A DNA stretch of 64,000 bases from Pseudeuparius sepicola (GCA_963920635.1 OY987307.1:14771735-14835734), one strand, 5' to 3'. Numbered from the stretch's first letter, positions 11,391 through 22,655 are shown. The notes: generated from the sequence alone by a model not told the origin. Translations and numbers: made by a program.

Positions 11391-12463
11391 AAATCGTGGA
11401 AGACGACGTCGGTTGCGGCGATGCTGAGGGTACATCTGGAATAGAGGGGTATGTCTCAGTGCCGTCATTGTCGGGAAAAATTTTAGTTTCGTTAATATGA
11501 ATTATTTCTTTCTTTTTCGTTTTAGGATTCTCAATCTCTAATTTTGAATTTTCAAGGATAGCTGTAATTTTAAAGGGGCCTAAAAATTTATTAGTCATTT
11601 TACTAGTTCTTTTTTCTGTCTTTTTATAAATATTATCACCAGTTTTTACGTTTATCTGATGTTTCTTTTCGTTAAGTTTTTCCACAATTTTCTGTTTTTT
11701 TATCTGCCGTGTCTTGTTTTACTTTTTCGTAAAGCGCTTGCGTGTTAGTACGGTGATTATGGACATAGTATAAATTTGCATTGGCATAATCATTGGGTCT
11801 CGTGAATCTGTGTGACCGAATGTTAGCTCGTACGGCGTAAAATTCGTACTTGAGTGAATAGTGCTGTTGTAAGCGATTATAGCATATGGCATAAGAGAGG
11901 TTATTGATGCCTTATTGTCTGTTTCTTTTAGAAGTGTTAAATGCTCAATTATTGTTGAGTGGAATCTTTCCACAGGTGAATTTGATTCATGATGATAAGG
12001 AGTAGTAAAATGAATTTTTATCTTATGTAATCTTAATAAGGGTGTAAACATTTCGTTTTTAAATTCTGTCCCGTTATCTACTACTATTTGTTTTGGAACG
12101 CCACAAAAGCTAAAATAGTGAATTAATTTTTCCTGCAATGAAAGTATCTATATGTAGAATCTCAAAAGGTCGTGAGGGTGTTTCTGTAAAGACTAAAGGT
12201 TGGTCTGGGGGTTTTCTATGATATTTCGCGCGTTGGCATATCTCACAATTATTGATATATTTAGTGATGTCCGATTTCATTGATTTCCAATAATAATTTG
12301 ATTTTAAGAATTTATAGGTTTCTTCTATGCCACGGTGGTTCGTTTTACCTTCGTGTTTATATTTCATTAATAATTCGCGTTCTTCTGGATTTACATTATT
12401 TATTAGTTTTGTACAGGGTGGCCAACTAAGAATGCGAGGTACTGTATCTGGGAAATTATCCAT
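11389..12463 (-). pseudogene. pol: Integrase of the errantivirus-like element
   Basis: The zinc-finger part is at 12463-12110 (H2C2: YKHEGKTNHRGI then CEICQRAKYH) and is followed by HIDTF, which carries the first catalytic Asp. The core continues at 12138-11719 with VVDNGTEF (second Asp) and NSPVERFHST (Glu). A C-terminal segment at 11685-11389 has KFLGPFKI and ends just before env. Frame changes occur at about 12120 and 11700. The N-terminal side is cut by the DNA transposon at 12472. Confidence 0.85.
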
Positions 12464-12471
12464 CGTAGAGG

Positions 12472-14953
12472 CTTGCGGAAAAATTTTTTATGACTAAAAC
12501 GGCCAAGAGAAAAACTTGGAAAATATCTTCAAGTTTCTGAAATGGCCGCTAGGGGGCGTAACTGCAATCTTGAACCTAAAAAAGTGATGTTTCTGTGAAT
12601 TTCGCTATATTAACCTAACAAAAAAATACCTGATCTTTAAAGTCGAGGATAATCTGAACCTTTTTTGTTTGACAAGTTTTGCTGTATCTCTAAAAATAAA
12701 GTGGTGGGGGTATTCAAAGGTTTCCGTAAAAAACACCCTGTATCTTCGAAACGGCTGAGCCGATTTTAACAAACTTGAGCTAGTTGAAAAGAGTTACTCT
12801 TCGGCTACAAGAAGAAATGGTTAATTTTCTCAAAAAAATTAAATGCATTGGTATGATTTTTTTTTCATGAAAATGTAGCTAAATAATGCCTGAACAAGCT
12901 CGCGAAAACCGCATCTCGATATCTTGTTCCTAACCTAAAATTTAGGCCAAAGAAAATTTTATACGGAAATACCTTAAATTTTTATTTTCTGAAACTAACT
13001 TTTCTGGAATTCCTTTTTTGTTCGTCAGATTAAAATCGCCCTTTTTGGAAATATTACAAAGTATCCCTTAATTAATAACAAAATGCATATTTTTTGTTTA
13101 AGTGCATATTATTCATTATGGCTTATGGGTCTATACGAAAAAGACAATTAATAGTAGCAGGCCATGGAATTACAAAACAAATATCTAATCAAAACATAAA
13201 TCATCCTCAAATTGGCAATAGTTGTGAATAGTTTCGCGTTACTTTGAGCAATTTTTATGCTTAAAAAGTTTTAAAGAGTTTTACGAACGACGAAGCTGTT
13301 GATATGCTTGCAGTTTATTTTGAATGTCTTCAGAATGCCGCAGTAGCAAAAAGAGTTTACGCGGCTCGATACCCAAATCGGCGTCCATGCGATGTGAGAG
13401 TTTTTTCCCGGTTAGTGGCGAGCTTACGAGCCAATGGTTTTCGGCCTACGTTTCAACGGCAAAGAATTGGAAGACCATAGGTAAGTTCTAATTGCCATCA
13501 AAATATTGGGACTTATTTAAATTTTACTTTTTTTAAATTACTTTTAGAATGCACCCATATCATGTCGTTTTGCATCAGGCCTTGAAAGAGGAAGACTTTG
13601 ATCGGAGGTTGGACTACTGCCATTGGATGTTAGGCATGATACGCGAAAATAGAGAATTTTTATTTCAAATTCTTTGGACCGATGAAGCCACCTTTAATAG
13701 TAACGGGAAAGTCAATCTGCACAATATGCATTATTGGTGAAAATCCGCATTGGTTGCGTGAAGTTCAGCACCAAGGACGTTGGAGTTTAAATGTGTGGTG
13801 TAGCATACTGGGAGGCAGAATTATTGGGCCATATTTTTTCGAGCAATCCCTAAATGGCAATGTCTTTCTTGACTTTTTGGCCAATCAATTACCGTTGTTG
13901 TTGGAAGATGTGCCATTGGAAACACGGCAAAACTTGTTCTTGCAGTTGGATGGTTGCCCAGCACATTTTGCTATTATTGTGCGCGAGCATATTAATGCAG
14001 TATTTCATCAGCGTTGGATTGGAAGAGGAAGTCTGTTTCCATGGCCTCCGCGATCACCAGATTTAACTTGTCTTGATTTTTATTTATGGGGGCGGTTAAA
14101 GGACATCGTGTTTCAGACTCAACCTACGACCAGAGAAAATATGAAAAACCGGATTCGTAATGCAATACGTAACATACCGAGAGCCGAAACTGAAGCTGCA
14201 GTTTTGTCTACCCATGAGAGGCTTGAGCAATGCATAGAGCGTGATGGTCAGCATTTCGAGCATTTACGGGGACACTAAAAACTTTTCTTTTTTAAATCGG
14301 TCCTTTTTAGGGCCACAACTTACATAATAAAAAGATAAATAAAGAGAATTTCGGAAAAATTAGTTTACAAAAATAAAAATTTAAGGGATTTCCTTATAAA
14401 ATTTTCTTTGGCCTAAATTTTAGGTTAGGAACAAGATATCGAGATGCGGTTTTCGCGAGCTTGTTTAGGCATTATTTAGCTACATTTTCATGAAAAAAAA
14501 TCATACCAATGCATTTAATTTTTTTGAGAAAATTAACCATTTCTGTCGGAATATCGAAAAAAGCCCTCTAGAGGCGACATGTGAAATTACCAAAACTTCA
14601 AATATTATAACATTTGTAGTCCACGAGTAGCTGTTTTTAACAAGCTCAAGTTTGTTAAAATCGGCTCAGCGGTTTCGAAGATACAGGGTGTATTTTACGG
14701 AAACTTTTGAATACCCACCACCACTTTATTTTTAGAGATACGGCAAAACTTGTCAAACAAAAAAGGTTCAAATTATCCTCGACTTTAAATATCAGATATT
14801 TTTTTGTTAGGTTAATATAGCGGAATTCACAGAAACATCACTTTTTTAGATTCAAGATTGCAGTTACGCCCCCTAGCGGCCATTTCAGAAACTTGGAAAT
14901 ATTTTCCAAGTTTTTCTCTTGGCCGTTTTAGTCATAAAATTTTTTGCCGAAAG
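12472..14953 (+). mobile_element. Tc1/mariner-superfamily transposon with ~500-bp TIRs
   Basis: Long inverted repeats flank the unit: left about 12472-12975, right about 14385-14953. They share AAACGGCCAAGAG, CCGCTAGGGGGCGTAACTG, GATACAGGGTGT versus ACACCCTGTATC, and AACAAGATATCGAGATGCGG. A DDE transposase remnant lies between. It sits inside the pol of the errantivirus-like element. The right arm contains a block around 14550-14640 absent from the left. I cannot define a target duplication; the expected TA is not evident. Confidence 0.8.
13280..14278 (+). pseudogene. DD41D-type Tc1/mariner transposase, broken
   Basis: An N-terminal helical segment (about 13280-13440: AVDMLAVYF, RVYAARYP) belongs to the helix-turn-helix region. 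After a gap the catalytic domain runs 13549-14278: first Asp in LWTDEATF, second in LQLDGCPAHF, third in CLDFYLWG, with 41 residues between the last two. PPRSPDL precedes the third Asp. There is a frameshift around 13720-13740, and the second DNA-binding subdomain is missing between 13470 and 13549, where GTAAGT and TTTTAG resemble splice sites. C-terminus ends HFEHLRGH. Confidence 0.8.
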
Positions 14954-14999
14954 GCACCTTTCGAAAGGTGGTCGCAATTGGATATTTTGTAAAATCTTT

Positions 15000-16560
15000 A
15001 TTTTAGGTGACTTTGGCATTGGAGTTTCAATTTCCTTTAAAACTTCGTCAATTTCGTTTGGGTCTAGTTGGTTATTTGGATCATAATTTTCTAGATATTG
15101 TTCAATATCGTCATTTATATCGCCAGGATTATTTAAAACTGATTGTGTCTCAAGAGCATTAATTTGGTTAATTGTTATTCGCGATAGAGCATCAGCGTTT
15201 GAATTTTGTTTTTCTTTTTTATAGAGAATTTCGTAGTCGAATTCTTCCAGTCGTAGTCTCCATCTTATTAATTTTGAAGAAGGGTCTTTTAAATTAAAAA
15301 GCCATACTAAAGGGCGATGATCGATATAAATTTGAAATTTATTATAAGTACTTACATGCCCATACGATTCCTAATACTTCTTTTTCTATGGTTGAATATT
15401 TTTGTTCTGTCGTATTTAGTGTTCGAGAAACATAAGCTACAGGGTTATCATTTGGGGGCGTGCCTTGAGATAAAACAGCACCTAATGCTAGGTTTGATGC
15501 ATCTGTCGTTAATACAAAAGGTTTTTTCCAATCAGGATATTGTAATATTGGTGAATTAATAAGTAATTGTTTTAAATGTTCGAAAGATTTAATAAACTCT
15601 TGTGAATGATTTATTTTTGAATTTTTCTTAAGGCATAAAGGTAGAGGTTTTGCGATTTTCGCGAAATTTTTTATGAAACGGCGATAATAGCCTGCGAGTC
15701 CTAGAAAGGATTTTATTTCTTTTTGTGCGTTAGGTAAAGGGAAATTTTTTACTGCTGCGATTTTATCGGGATTAGGTTTTACTCAATTTTTGGTGACTAG
15801 ATGTCCTAAATATGCGACTTCTGTTTTTAAAAATTCACATTTGTCTAATTGGGCCTTAAAATTGGAATCTCTTAGACTTGAAAAACTGATTTTAATTAAT
15901 TTTTGAATGTGCTCTTGTAAGGAGGTGGAAAATACAATTATGTCATCGAGGTAGACTAGACAGGTTTCATTTTGTAATCCGCGTAATATATTATTCATAA
16001 TTCTTTGAAAAGTGGAGGGGGAATTTTTTAGTACAAAGGGCATTCGTTTAAATTCATAATGTCCTGTATCAGTGGAGAAAGCTGTTTTTGGTATATCATC
16101 GGGAAACATTTCGATCTGATGGAAGCCATTCGCCAAATCTAAAGTGATGAAATATTGTGCTTTGCCTAATTTATCTAAGATTTCTGAAATATTGGGTAAA
16201 GGGAATTTATCGTCTATTGTTTTACTATTAAGTTTGCGATAATCGATGACTATTCGCCATTTTTGTTTTCCTGAATTATCTAATTTTTTAGGTACAATCC
16301 AGATGGGACTGCTCCATGGTGAATTGGAGGGTTGTATAATTCCGTTTTTTAACATATTATCAATTTGGGTTTTAACTTCGGTTTTATGAAGTTCCGGATA
16401 TCTGTAAGTTTTTGTATAGATTGGGGTATTATCAGTTAATTCAATTTTATGTTTGATTTGATTAGTAACATAATTTTCGTATAGCTTGGTATTCTTCTTT
16501 ATTACAATGTTGCAATCGCAAATTTTTAAGATTTGATTTCAGTATATTATCGTCTTGGGT
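15000..16560 (-). pseudogene. pol: RT and RNase H of the errantivirus-like element
   Basis: The RT frame is open from 16355 to 15783 with SPWSSPIW, the linker [12 protein letters not shown] and the catalytic YLDDIIVFS. Upstream to about 16560 the same protein is visible in shifted frames, ending at the LTR with no protease. Downstream (15780-15000) RNase H is readable in fragments, including [24 protein letters not shown] and YSTIEKE, broken by stops and frameshifts. It belongs to the same pol as the integrase at 11389-12463. Confidence 0.85.
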
Positions 16561-16605
16561 GGTATAATTTACATTGTCGTCTTGTTCTAAGAAATTTTTA
16601 AAAAA

Positions 16606-16768
16606 TTTGAAATTTGCGGTTTGTGGGAGCGTCTATTGAAGAAGGGTACAGAGTACTGACTGCCTGCAATTCAGAGTATGCCGTATTTATAACTTCAAAG
16701 CTGATGAATTGCAAGTTACATAGTAAGCGTAACTTAATATAATAATAGGCAAGTTATATATTATAACT
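16606..16768 (-). repeat. 5' LTR of the errantivirus-like element
   Basis: Direct repeat of 9575-9736, ending TATAACT at 16768. The inner edge lacks a visible tRNA primer-binding site. Confidence 0.75.
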
Positions 16769-18205
16769 TGTTGGTATTTTTTGTGTATCTGTCATCGTTT
16801 AGTGGCGTGGTATTTATCTCAATGTCTTTATAAAAAAATATAAGTTAAAATATTTACTCCATATGAAGGTTAGTGTAGAAAAACGTGTTTCTGAGGAAAA
16901 GAAAGTATCTTTTCCGTTCTTTAATCGTTAGTCATCGGGCAACTCGTTCTGTTGACAAACCAAGAGTAACATTTTTTTCTGCAAAAGGCTTCAAATTACA
17001 AGATAGGAATGCTGTTTTTTCGTATTTACACCACAAATTAAAACTGACAACAGAGGCAACCTGACACTTTTGTATCGCCATTAAGGGGTGTCGTGTTCTC
17101 AATCGATACTAAATAATACGTTCCCCTGAAAAGGAATTAACGGCATATCCAGATCCAGTGTCTAAGTCTACAGCATCAAAAGCTCAAGGAAACATCAAAG
17201 AAGTTCTCTAGATGAAACAATACGCTTGGTAATTTAAGGAGAAGATACCTTTTAAGAAAACTATACAAAGTGTTTCAATTGCATGTCTTAAATAAAACTG
17301 AAAAACACATTTTAAGCAAAAAAGTTCACATGAACATAATATACCTATACAAAAATTACAAAAATAAGAATAATAAGAAAGGTATAGGGCGTTGCAAATG
17401 ACAGTCTAAATTAGTACACATTATAAAAAATGTTTTTAAATATAATAACTAAACCTCAAGCAACTCATTGTAAGCAGAAAATTTCATATGAGTACAGGTA
17501 CAGGAAAATTACCCAAGCGGCACAGATTATTCTGATGCAACCTTATGTGCGACCTATATGTTTTCCTGTTTTACACAAAATCTAAACATTCTAGGACAAA
17601 TTTACAAGAAATATGTTTTATGTGAAATTGAATTCGGATTATCTGGAACACAACAAATTATGCAAATATGGTATAGGCGTGCGTAATTTTCACGAAAAAC
17701 GGGTACCTTACCCTTCCGCACGCCACGGATGCAATTATTTGTCGTTTCCAAAATATTCAGGAACCTGTTTTTAAATTTTTACACTTGTATCTTTTTTACT
17801 AAGCGTTTTTTGACAGATTCATATGAAATTTTTTGCTTAAAATAAGATTTTCTACCACGTCTTTTATTTGCGACATTTACAACTGGAACACCCTGTATAT
17901 TTAGATATTATTCGTGAGATTTTTACTTTTTTTATTTTAGACATAAAGAAATTTTCAGTGTGGCGTTTAAAAAATAATACCAAATGCATAAACACAATAT
18001 AGAATAAACCTTGAAGACTCACAAGAGATGTAGTCTACCTCCTTGAAAAGAGTCTACGAGCACCGACACGGCCGCCAGCTTTTAGACAGTGGAAACGAGC
18101 TGGGTCAAGATCACAACAAACTATAAAAAATATACGGGCGCCACTTGTTTTTGTTTAACGTGCCGATACTCGTATTAGTATAAAGCCAAAAACAAGAAAA
18201 GCTAG
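16769..18205. other. No gene recognised
   Basis: AT-rich sequence without long frames. TGGAACACCCTGTATA near 17885 is another CACCCTGTA-type repeat end. The remainder holds nothing I recognise. Confidence 0.45.
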
Positions 18206-18412
18206 TGTGGAGACGGATCGATGAATAAGGAACGTAAAAAGAAGCAGTTATGTAAGATGGTGGTGGAACGATGGGAGTTAGTTATATTCAGACGGTCGGC
18301 GAGTGTGGATTGTACCCGATTCAAATATTATATTGTAAATGTTAATTGTTTAAATAAAAGTCAATCAGGACATAAGAGTGTGTTATCATTACGCTGGCTA
18401 CAGGGTAGCACA
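18206..18412 (+). repeat. 5' LTR of the young Gypsy element
   Basis: 207 bp; differs from the 3' LTR at T/C near base 13 and at two bases near 18314-18317. Contains AATAAA near 18351, a candidate polyadenylation signal. Confidence 0.93.
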
Positions 18413-18570
18413 AGTGACGACGAGGATGGGATACGACACTCGGGAGAATCAGCCCATAATATACAGGTATGTAATAGAACACTCTAAAAAGGCATTAAAA
18501 TGCAAAAGATGATTAAGATTTAAACTTTTTTTTCTCGTTGTATATATGGTAGTACTTATTTAAAAAAACT

Positions 18571-18781
18571 GACTGTTACCCTAATGAAGGGCAGTCCAGA
18601 AAATAGGTAGTAGATAATGCATCACTGTTACCCTAAACAAGGGCAGTCAAAAAAAGAGTTATATACGTATACAGCTGTGACCCTATGCAAGGGCAGCCCT
18701 TTCCTTAAAAAAAACTGATACCCTAAATTTTGAGGACAGTGTAACACAACAACTGATTGGTACCCTATTTTCAGGGCAATC
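18571..18781 (+). ncRNA. Array of five covarying stem-loops in the Gypsy 5' leader
   Basis: Five copies of one short structure occur between the 5' LTR and the gag start: 18571-18596, 18624-18647, 18674-18697, 18714-18740 and 18755-18781. Each has an outer stem, a 3-nt bulge on the 5' side (TTA, TTA, TGA, ATA, GTA), an inner CCCT/AGGG stem and a 5-8 nt loop. Outer stems are GACTG/CAGTC, ACTG/CAGT, GCTG/CAGC, ACTG/CAGT and GATTG/CAATC. Copies 3 and 5 carry paired changes that keep the helix. Copy 4 has one inner mismatch (AGGA). Position in the untranslated leader suggests a role in packaging, dimerisation or translation control; that role is inference. Confidence 0.75.
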
Positions 18782-18848
18782 ATCGATACTGAAGAAACTT
18801 TGATGGCAAGTACCTACTGACGCAAAGCAGAGCGGGCACTCATTAGCC

Positions 18849-19647
18849 ATGACAGAAACCAATATAAAACCATTTTTGTGTGATAATATCGACAAATCAC
18901 TAATTAGAGCCGAATGGGAAAAATGGTTGCGATCGCTGAAATTATATTTAGCTTCTGAGGACATAACGGATGCAGTCAAAAAGAGAAATAAACTTCTACA
19001 TCTTGGTGGAATCCAGTTACAAGAGGTTGCCTATAATCTCCCAGGGGCATTGGAAATATACGATGCGGATCAAAATAATGATATCTATAAAACACTTATT
19101 GATAAACTATCGGAATATTTCTCGCCTAAACAAAATTCAACGTTTGAACGTCACATCTTCAGAAGTATTAAACCGGACTAAGGTGAAAGTTTTAACAAAT
19201 TTGTCCTTAAGGTTAGACAACAAGCTGCCAAATGTGCATTCGAAAATTCTGCGCAAGAAGCCGCTAGATTTGAAAAAGAAATTGTTGGAGAAAGAAAGAT
19301 CTTTAAACGAAATTATAGAGCTATGCCAAATCCATGAACAAATTGGTAGTCAATCTAAAGCTATGGACTCACTAAGCGCAGAACCTAGTACGTCCTCTGC
19401 CGTCAATAAAATACAGATAAATAACAAAAATTATAGAAATCAATGTACAAGATGTGGAAAATCTGGACATTGGGGAAATTTAAGAGAGTGTCCGGCTAAA
19501 AGTGTTAAATGCGATAACTGTGGATTTCGTGGACATTATTCGTTTTGCTGTAGAACAAATCTGCGAACAAAACGTTTGTCTAGCAAACGACTTCATTTGA
19601 ACCCCAGAACAAATGTAGAAGAACAGGCTCTAGAGTACATTACATAG
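18849..19647 (+). pseudogene. gag: Gag of the young Gypsy element, damaged
   Basis: Starts at ATG 18849 and reads 110 codons to an in-frame TAA at 19179-19181; the same frame continues Gag-like afterwards (FNKFVLKVRQQAAKCAF). Around 19260-19290 a deletion with frame change joins to KKKLLEKERSLNEIIELC and two zinc knuckles (CTRCGKSGHWGNLREC and CDNCGFRGHYSFCC), ending at 19647. Gag would form the particle and bind element RNA; one nonsense codon and one frameshift prevent that in this copy. The pol frame is offset by -1 relative to the 3' end of gag. Confidence 0.85.
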
Positions 19648-19733
19648 AAGATGAAAGTGAAGTCGAAGGGGGCGTTAGAAATTTTGAATGTTTTAAGATA
19701 TCCACTAATCAGCAAGACGACAAAAACGACGAC

Positions 19734-22655
19734 TTGGTAGAATGCAACGTAGTTGGAATTCCTCTGGTCCTACTTATTGACTCCGGCGCAAAGGTAAACA
19801 TAGTGAATGGCGACGACTGGGCAATTCTAAAGAAAAAGAAATCCATGGTATGGGACATTAATTCAGAGCCTAGTCACACTCTAAGAGGGTATGCAGAAGG
19901 TCAACCATTAAACGTTAGACATGAATTCCAAACGACAATTAGTTTAAAATACAAGGAAGAAATCGTAGCCTCGTTTTATGTAGTAGATCAAGGAGATATA
20001 TCAACACTGGGAAAGGATACAGACAAGCGACTAGGAATCCTGAAATTAGGTTTGAATGTAGCGAGCATAACGGAAGAGAGAAAACGTTTCCCGAAAATAA
20101 AAAATATTCAAGTTAAGTTAACTATTAATCGACAAATAAAGCCTGTCAAACAACCTGTTAGAAGAGTCCCCATTTCAGTAGAAAGTTTAGTTGAGAAAAA
20201 ACTTACAGAAGCGCTACAGTCCGATATCATAGAAAAAGTCACCGAACCGAGCGAATGGATCTCGCCTATAGTAGTGATTTTTAAACCTAACGATGACATT
20301 CGTATCTGTGTCGACATGCGTAGAGCTAACGAAGCAATTCTCAGGGAAAATTATCCTCTTCGAACATTCGAATCCTTTATGACAAAGCTCCACAATGCAA
20401 AATATTTTTCCCGTTTGGACTTAACTAATGCGTATCATCAGTTAGAACTAGATGAAGAAAGTAGGCCCATTACAACATTCATCACGCACAAGGGAATGTT
20501 TCGTTACAAACAACTAATGTTCGGCGTCAATTCCGCACCTGAGATCTTCCAACGAGTTTTTGAAGAAATGCTGTCTTGTTGTAAAAATTGTTTGACTTAT
20601 CTAGACGATGTAATCGTATACGGCAGTACATTAGATGAACATGATGTTTGCTTATCAAAAGTTTTGGAAACATTTACGGTAAACAATGTACTTTTAAATG
20701 AAGCTAAGTGCATTAAAGGAGTTCAAGAACTCGACTTTCTTGGCCATAAATTATCTGATAAAGGGATCGAGGCAGATAAAACAAAAATTAAAACTATTGT
20801 GGACTTCCGATCCCCTAAAACAAAAGAAGAAACTGGAAGCTTTCTAGGTCTCGTCACTTACCTAGGAAAATTTATTCCAGACCTCGGTACAACCACCGAA
20901 CCACTGCGCCAACTAACTAGAATCGACCAAAAGTTTGAATGGTTAAAAAGTCACCAAGAAAGCTTCGACAAATTAAAACGATCACTGGCCACTCTCCCAA
21001 CTCTATCATATTTTGACCCTCAGAGAAGAACACGCTTAGTAGCAGATACGAGTCCGGTAGCACTAGGAGCAGTATTACTGCAATTTGACGAACAAAAAAT
21101 TCCACAAGTAATATTGTTTGCAAGCAAGTATCTTTCCGCTGTGGAACGGCGGAACCGACAGACCGAAAAAGAGAGTTTGGCATTGGTATGGTCGGTAGAA
21201 CGCTTTTATTACTGTCTAGCTGGCTTAGAATTCGAGCTGGTAACAGATCACAAACCATTGGAAGCCATATTCAAACCAACATCCAAGCCACCAGCTCGAA
21301 TAGAAAGATGGGTTCTCAGACTGCAATCATTCAGATTCAAAATCATCTACCAATCCGGAAAGCATAACATAGCCGATTCGTTATCGAGATTGTGCCAAAT
21401 GACAGATGGACCATCGTTTGACAATGAAAATGAGCACCATGTATTAACAGTAATAGAAAGAAATTCACCGAAAGCAATGAATATTTCTCAGATACTTTCA
21501 GAAAGTCAGAAAGATAGCCAAATAGTTGAAGCAATTGACAAAATAAAAAACAACTGTTGGAATAATGCAAATAAGAACATCTTCTATCCATTTCGTCTTG
21601 AACTCACCACAGTAGGACCGATAATGCTACGGGGAACAAGAATAATCATACCAGAATCTTTACGAAATCATGTGTTGAAACTAGCGCATGAAGGACATCC
21701 GGGAGAGACAGTGATGAAAAGAAGGATAAGAGCAAAAGTCTGGTGGCCTGTTATAGACAAAGATGTAGAGAAATTTGTAAAAAATTGTCGAGATTGTCTG
21801 TTGGTTACAACACCAGATAGACCACCACCGATGAAAAGGCACCGTTTCCCGGATGGCCCATGGCAAGGTGTTGCAATAGATCTCATGGGACCATTACCAA
21901 ATCAAGATCAATTACTGGTAATAGTGGATTATTTCTCCAGGTACCAAGAAATTAAATTTCTTAAAACGACGACTTCGTCGGTTATAATCAACCAACTCTC
22001 AGAAATCTTTTCCCGACTTGGAATACCACGATCAATAAGAGCAGACAACGGACCGCAGTTTGCTAGCCAAGAATTTAAACATTTCTGTTCAAATCATAAT
22101 ATCGACCTGATACAAACACCTCCATACTGGCCACAAGCAAACGGAGAGGTCGAAAACATGAACAGAGCTATTCTAAAACGACTCCAAATAACTCATGCGA
22201 ACAAACTGAACTACAAAACCGAACTTCAGAAATTTACTTTGAAGTATAATACAACACCTCATGGAACTACGGGAAAATCACCCTCAGAACTTCTTTTTGG
22301 AAGAACTATTCGTGATAAGATTCCATCTATAACAGACCTAATTATTGAACCCGTAGACGAAGAAGCGCGCGACAATGATCTACTAAATAAACACAAAGGG
22401 AAAGAAAAAGAGGACAAAGCCAGACAAGCTAGAGCAACTGATATAAAGGAAGGAGATAAAGTTGTAGTGAAGAATATGACAACACCGCATAAACTGACTA
22501 CTCGATTTAATAACAAAGAGTTCAATGTTATTGGCAAACAAGGAAATGAGGCCACATGGACAAATATTCAAGCGACATGTCAGTCACTTAAAGAAAGTTC
22601 CAGAGCCATCAATGGAGAATTTACTAGAATCTCAAATGTCGACTACCGGACATAA
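19734..22655 (+). CDS. pol: Gypsy pol polyprotein: protease, RT, RNase H, integrase
   Basis: A 973-codon open frame with every pol domain in order. Aspartic protease: LLIDSGAKVNIV at residues 13-24. RT: catalytic YLDDVIVYG near residue 289. RNase H: VADTSPVALGAV near 434, and TDHKPLEA. Integrase: HHCC finger near 653-690 (HEGHPG then CRDC), Asp in AIDLMGPL near 715, Asp in RADNGPQF near 771, Glu in NGEVENMN near 804. There is no ATG at the frame start and the frame stays open upstream into the end of gag, so it is probably made as a Gag-Pol fusion through a -1 frameshift. After about 22545 the family's C-terminal motif (FKRHVSHLKKV) is in the +1 frame and runs to the 3' LTR, so the last 30 or so residues listed here are out of frame. 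Confidence 0.92.
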   Translation: MVECNVVGIPLVLLIDSGAKVNIVNGDDWAILKKKKSMVWDINSEPSHTLRGYAEGQPLNVRHEFQTTISLKYKEEIVASFYVVDQGDISTLGKDTDKRLGILKLGLNVASITEERKRFPKIKNIQVKLTINRQIKPVKQPVRRVPISVESLVEKKLTEALQSDIIEKVTEPSEWISPIVVIFKPNDDIRICVDMRRANEAILRENYPLRTFESFMTKLHNAKYFSRLDLTNAYHQLELDEESRPITTFITHKGMFRYKQLMFGVNSAPEIFQRVFEEMLSCCKNCLTYLDDVIVYGSTLDEHDVCLSKVLETFTVNNVLLNEAKCIKGVQELDFLGHKLSDKGIEADKTKIKTIVDFRSPKTKEETGSFLGLVTYLGKFIPDLGTTTEPLRQLTRIDQKFEWLKSHQESFDKLKRSLATLPTLSYFDPQRRTRLVADTSPVALGAVLLQFDEQKIPQVILFASKYLSAVERRNRQTEKESLALVWSVERFYYCLAGLEFELVTDHKPLEAIFKPTSKPPARIERWVLRLQSFRFKIIYQSGKHNIADSLSRLCQMTDGPSFDNENEHHVLTVIERNSPKAMNISQILSESQKDSQIVEAIDKIKNNCWNNANKNIFYPFRLELTTVGPIMLRGTRIIIPESLRNHVLKLAHEGHPGETVMKRRIRAKVWWPVIDKDVEKFVKNCRDCLLVTTPDRPPPMKRHRFPDGPWQGVAIDLMGPLPNQDQLLVIVDYFSRYQEIKFLKTTTSSVIINQLSEIFSRLGIPRSIRADNGPQFASQEFKHFCSNHNIDLIQTPPYWPQANGEVENMNRAILKRLQITHANKLNYKTELQKFTLKYNTTPHGTTGKSPSELLFGRTIRDKIPSITDLIIEPVDEEARDNDLLNKHKGKEKEDKARQARATDIKEGDKVVVKNMTTPHKLTTRFNNKEFNVIGKQGNEATWTNIQATCQSLKESSRAINGEFTRISNVDYRT

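Larger units (their letters stand above)
9575..16768 (-). mobile_element. Errantivirus-like Gypsy element with env, carrying a nested DNA transposon
   Basis: Direct repeats of about 162 bp at 9575-9736 and 16606-16768 bound, in - strand order, RT and RNase H, integrase and an env. On the - strand each LTR starts AGTTAT, the usual start in insect errantiviruses, and a purine tract (GGCACGGAGG) abuts the 3' LTR at 9737-9746. The 5' LTR runs straight into the region before RT, so gag and protease are missing. A transposon at 12472-14953 interrupts pol between RNase H and integrase. Outer target duplication not resolved. Confidence 0.8.

Noticed and set aside
13481..13547. 67-bp intron in the mariner-type transposase (GTAAGT...TTTTAG)
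   Set aside because: Joining the putative exons still leaves the second DNA-binding subdomain missing and a stop at the junction, so a deletion is the simpler explanation.
18571..18781. Regularly spaced short repeats that could look like a CRISPR array
   Set aside because: Units are hairpins with changing stems and unequal spacing inside a retrotransposon leader in eukaryotic DNA; no spacers of constant length and no cas genes.
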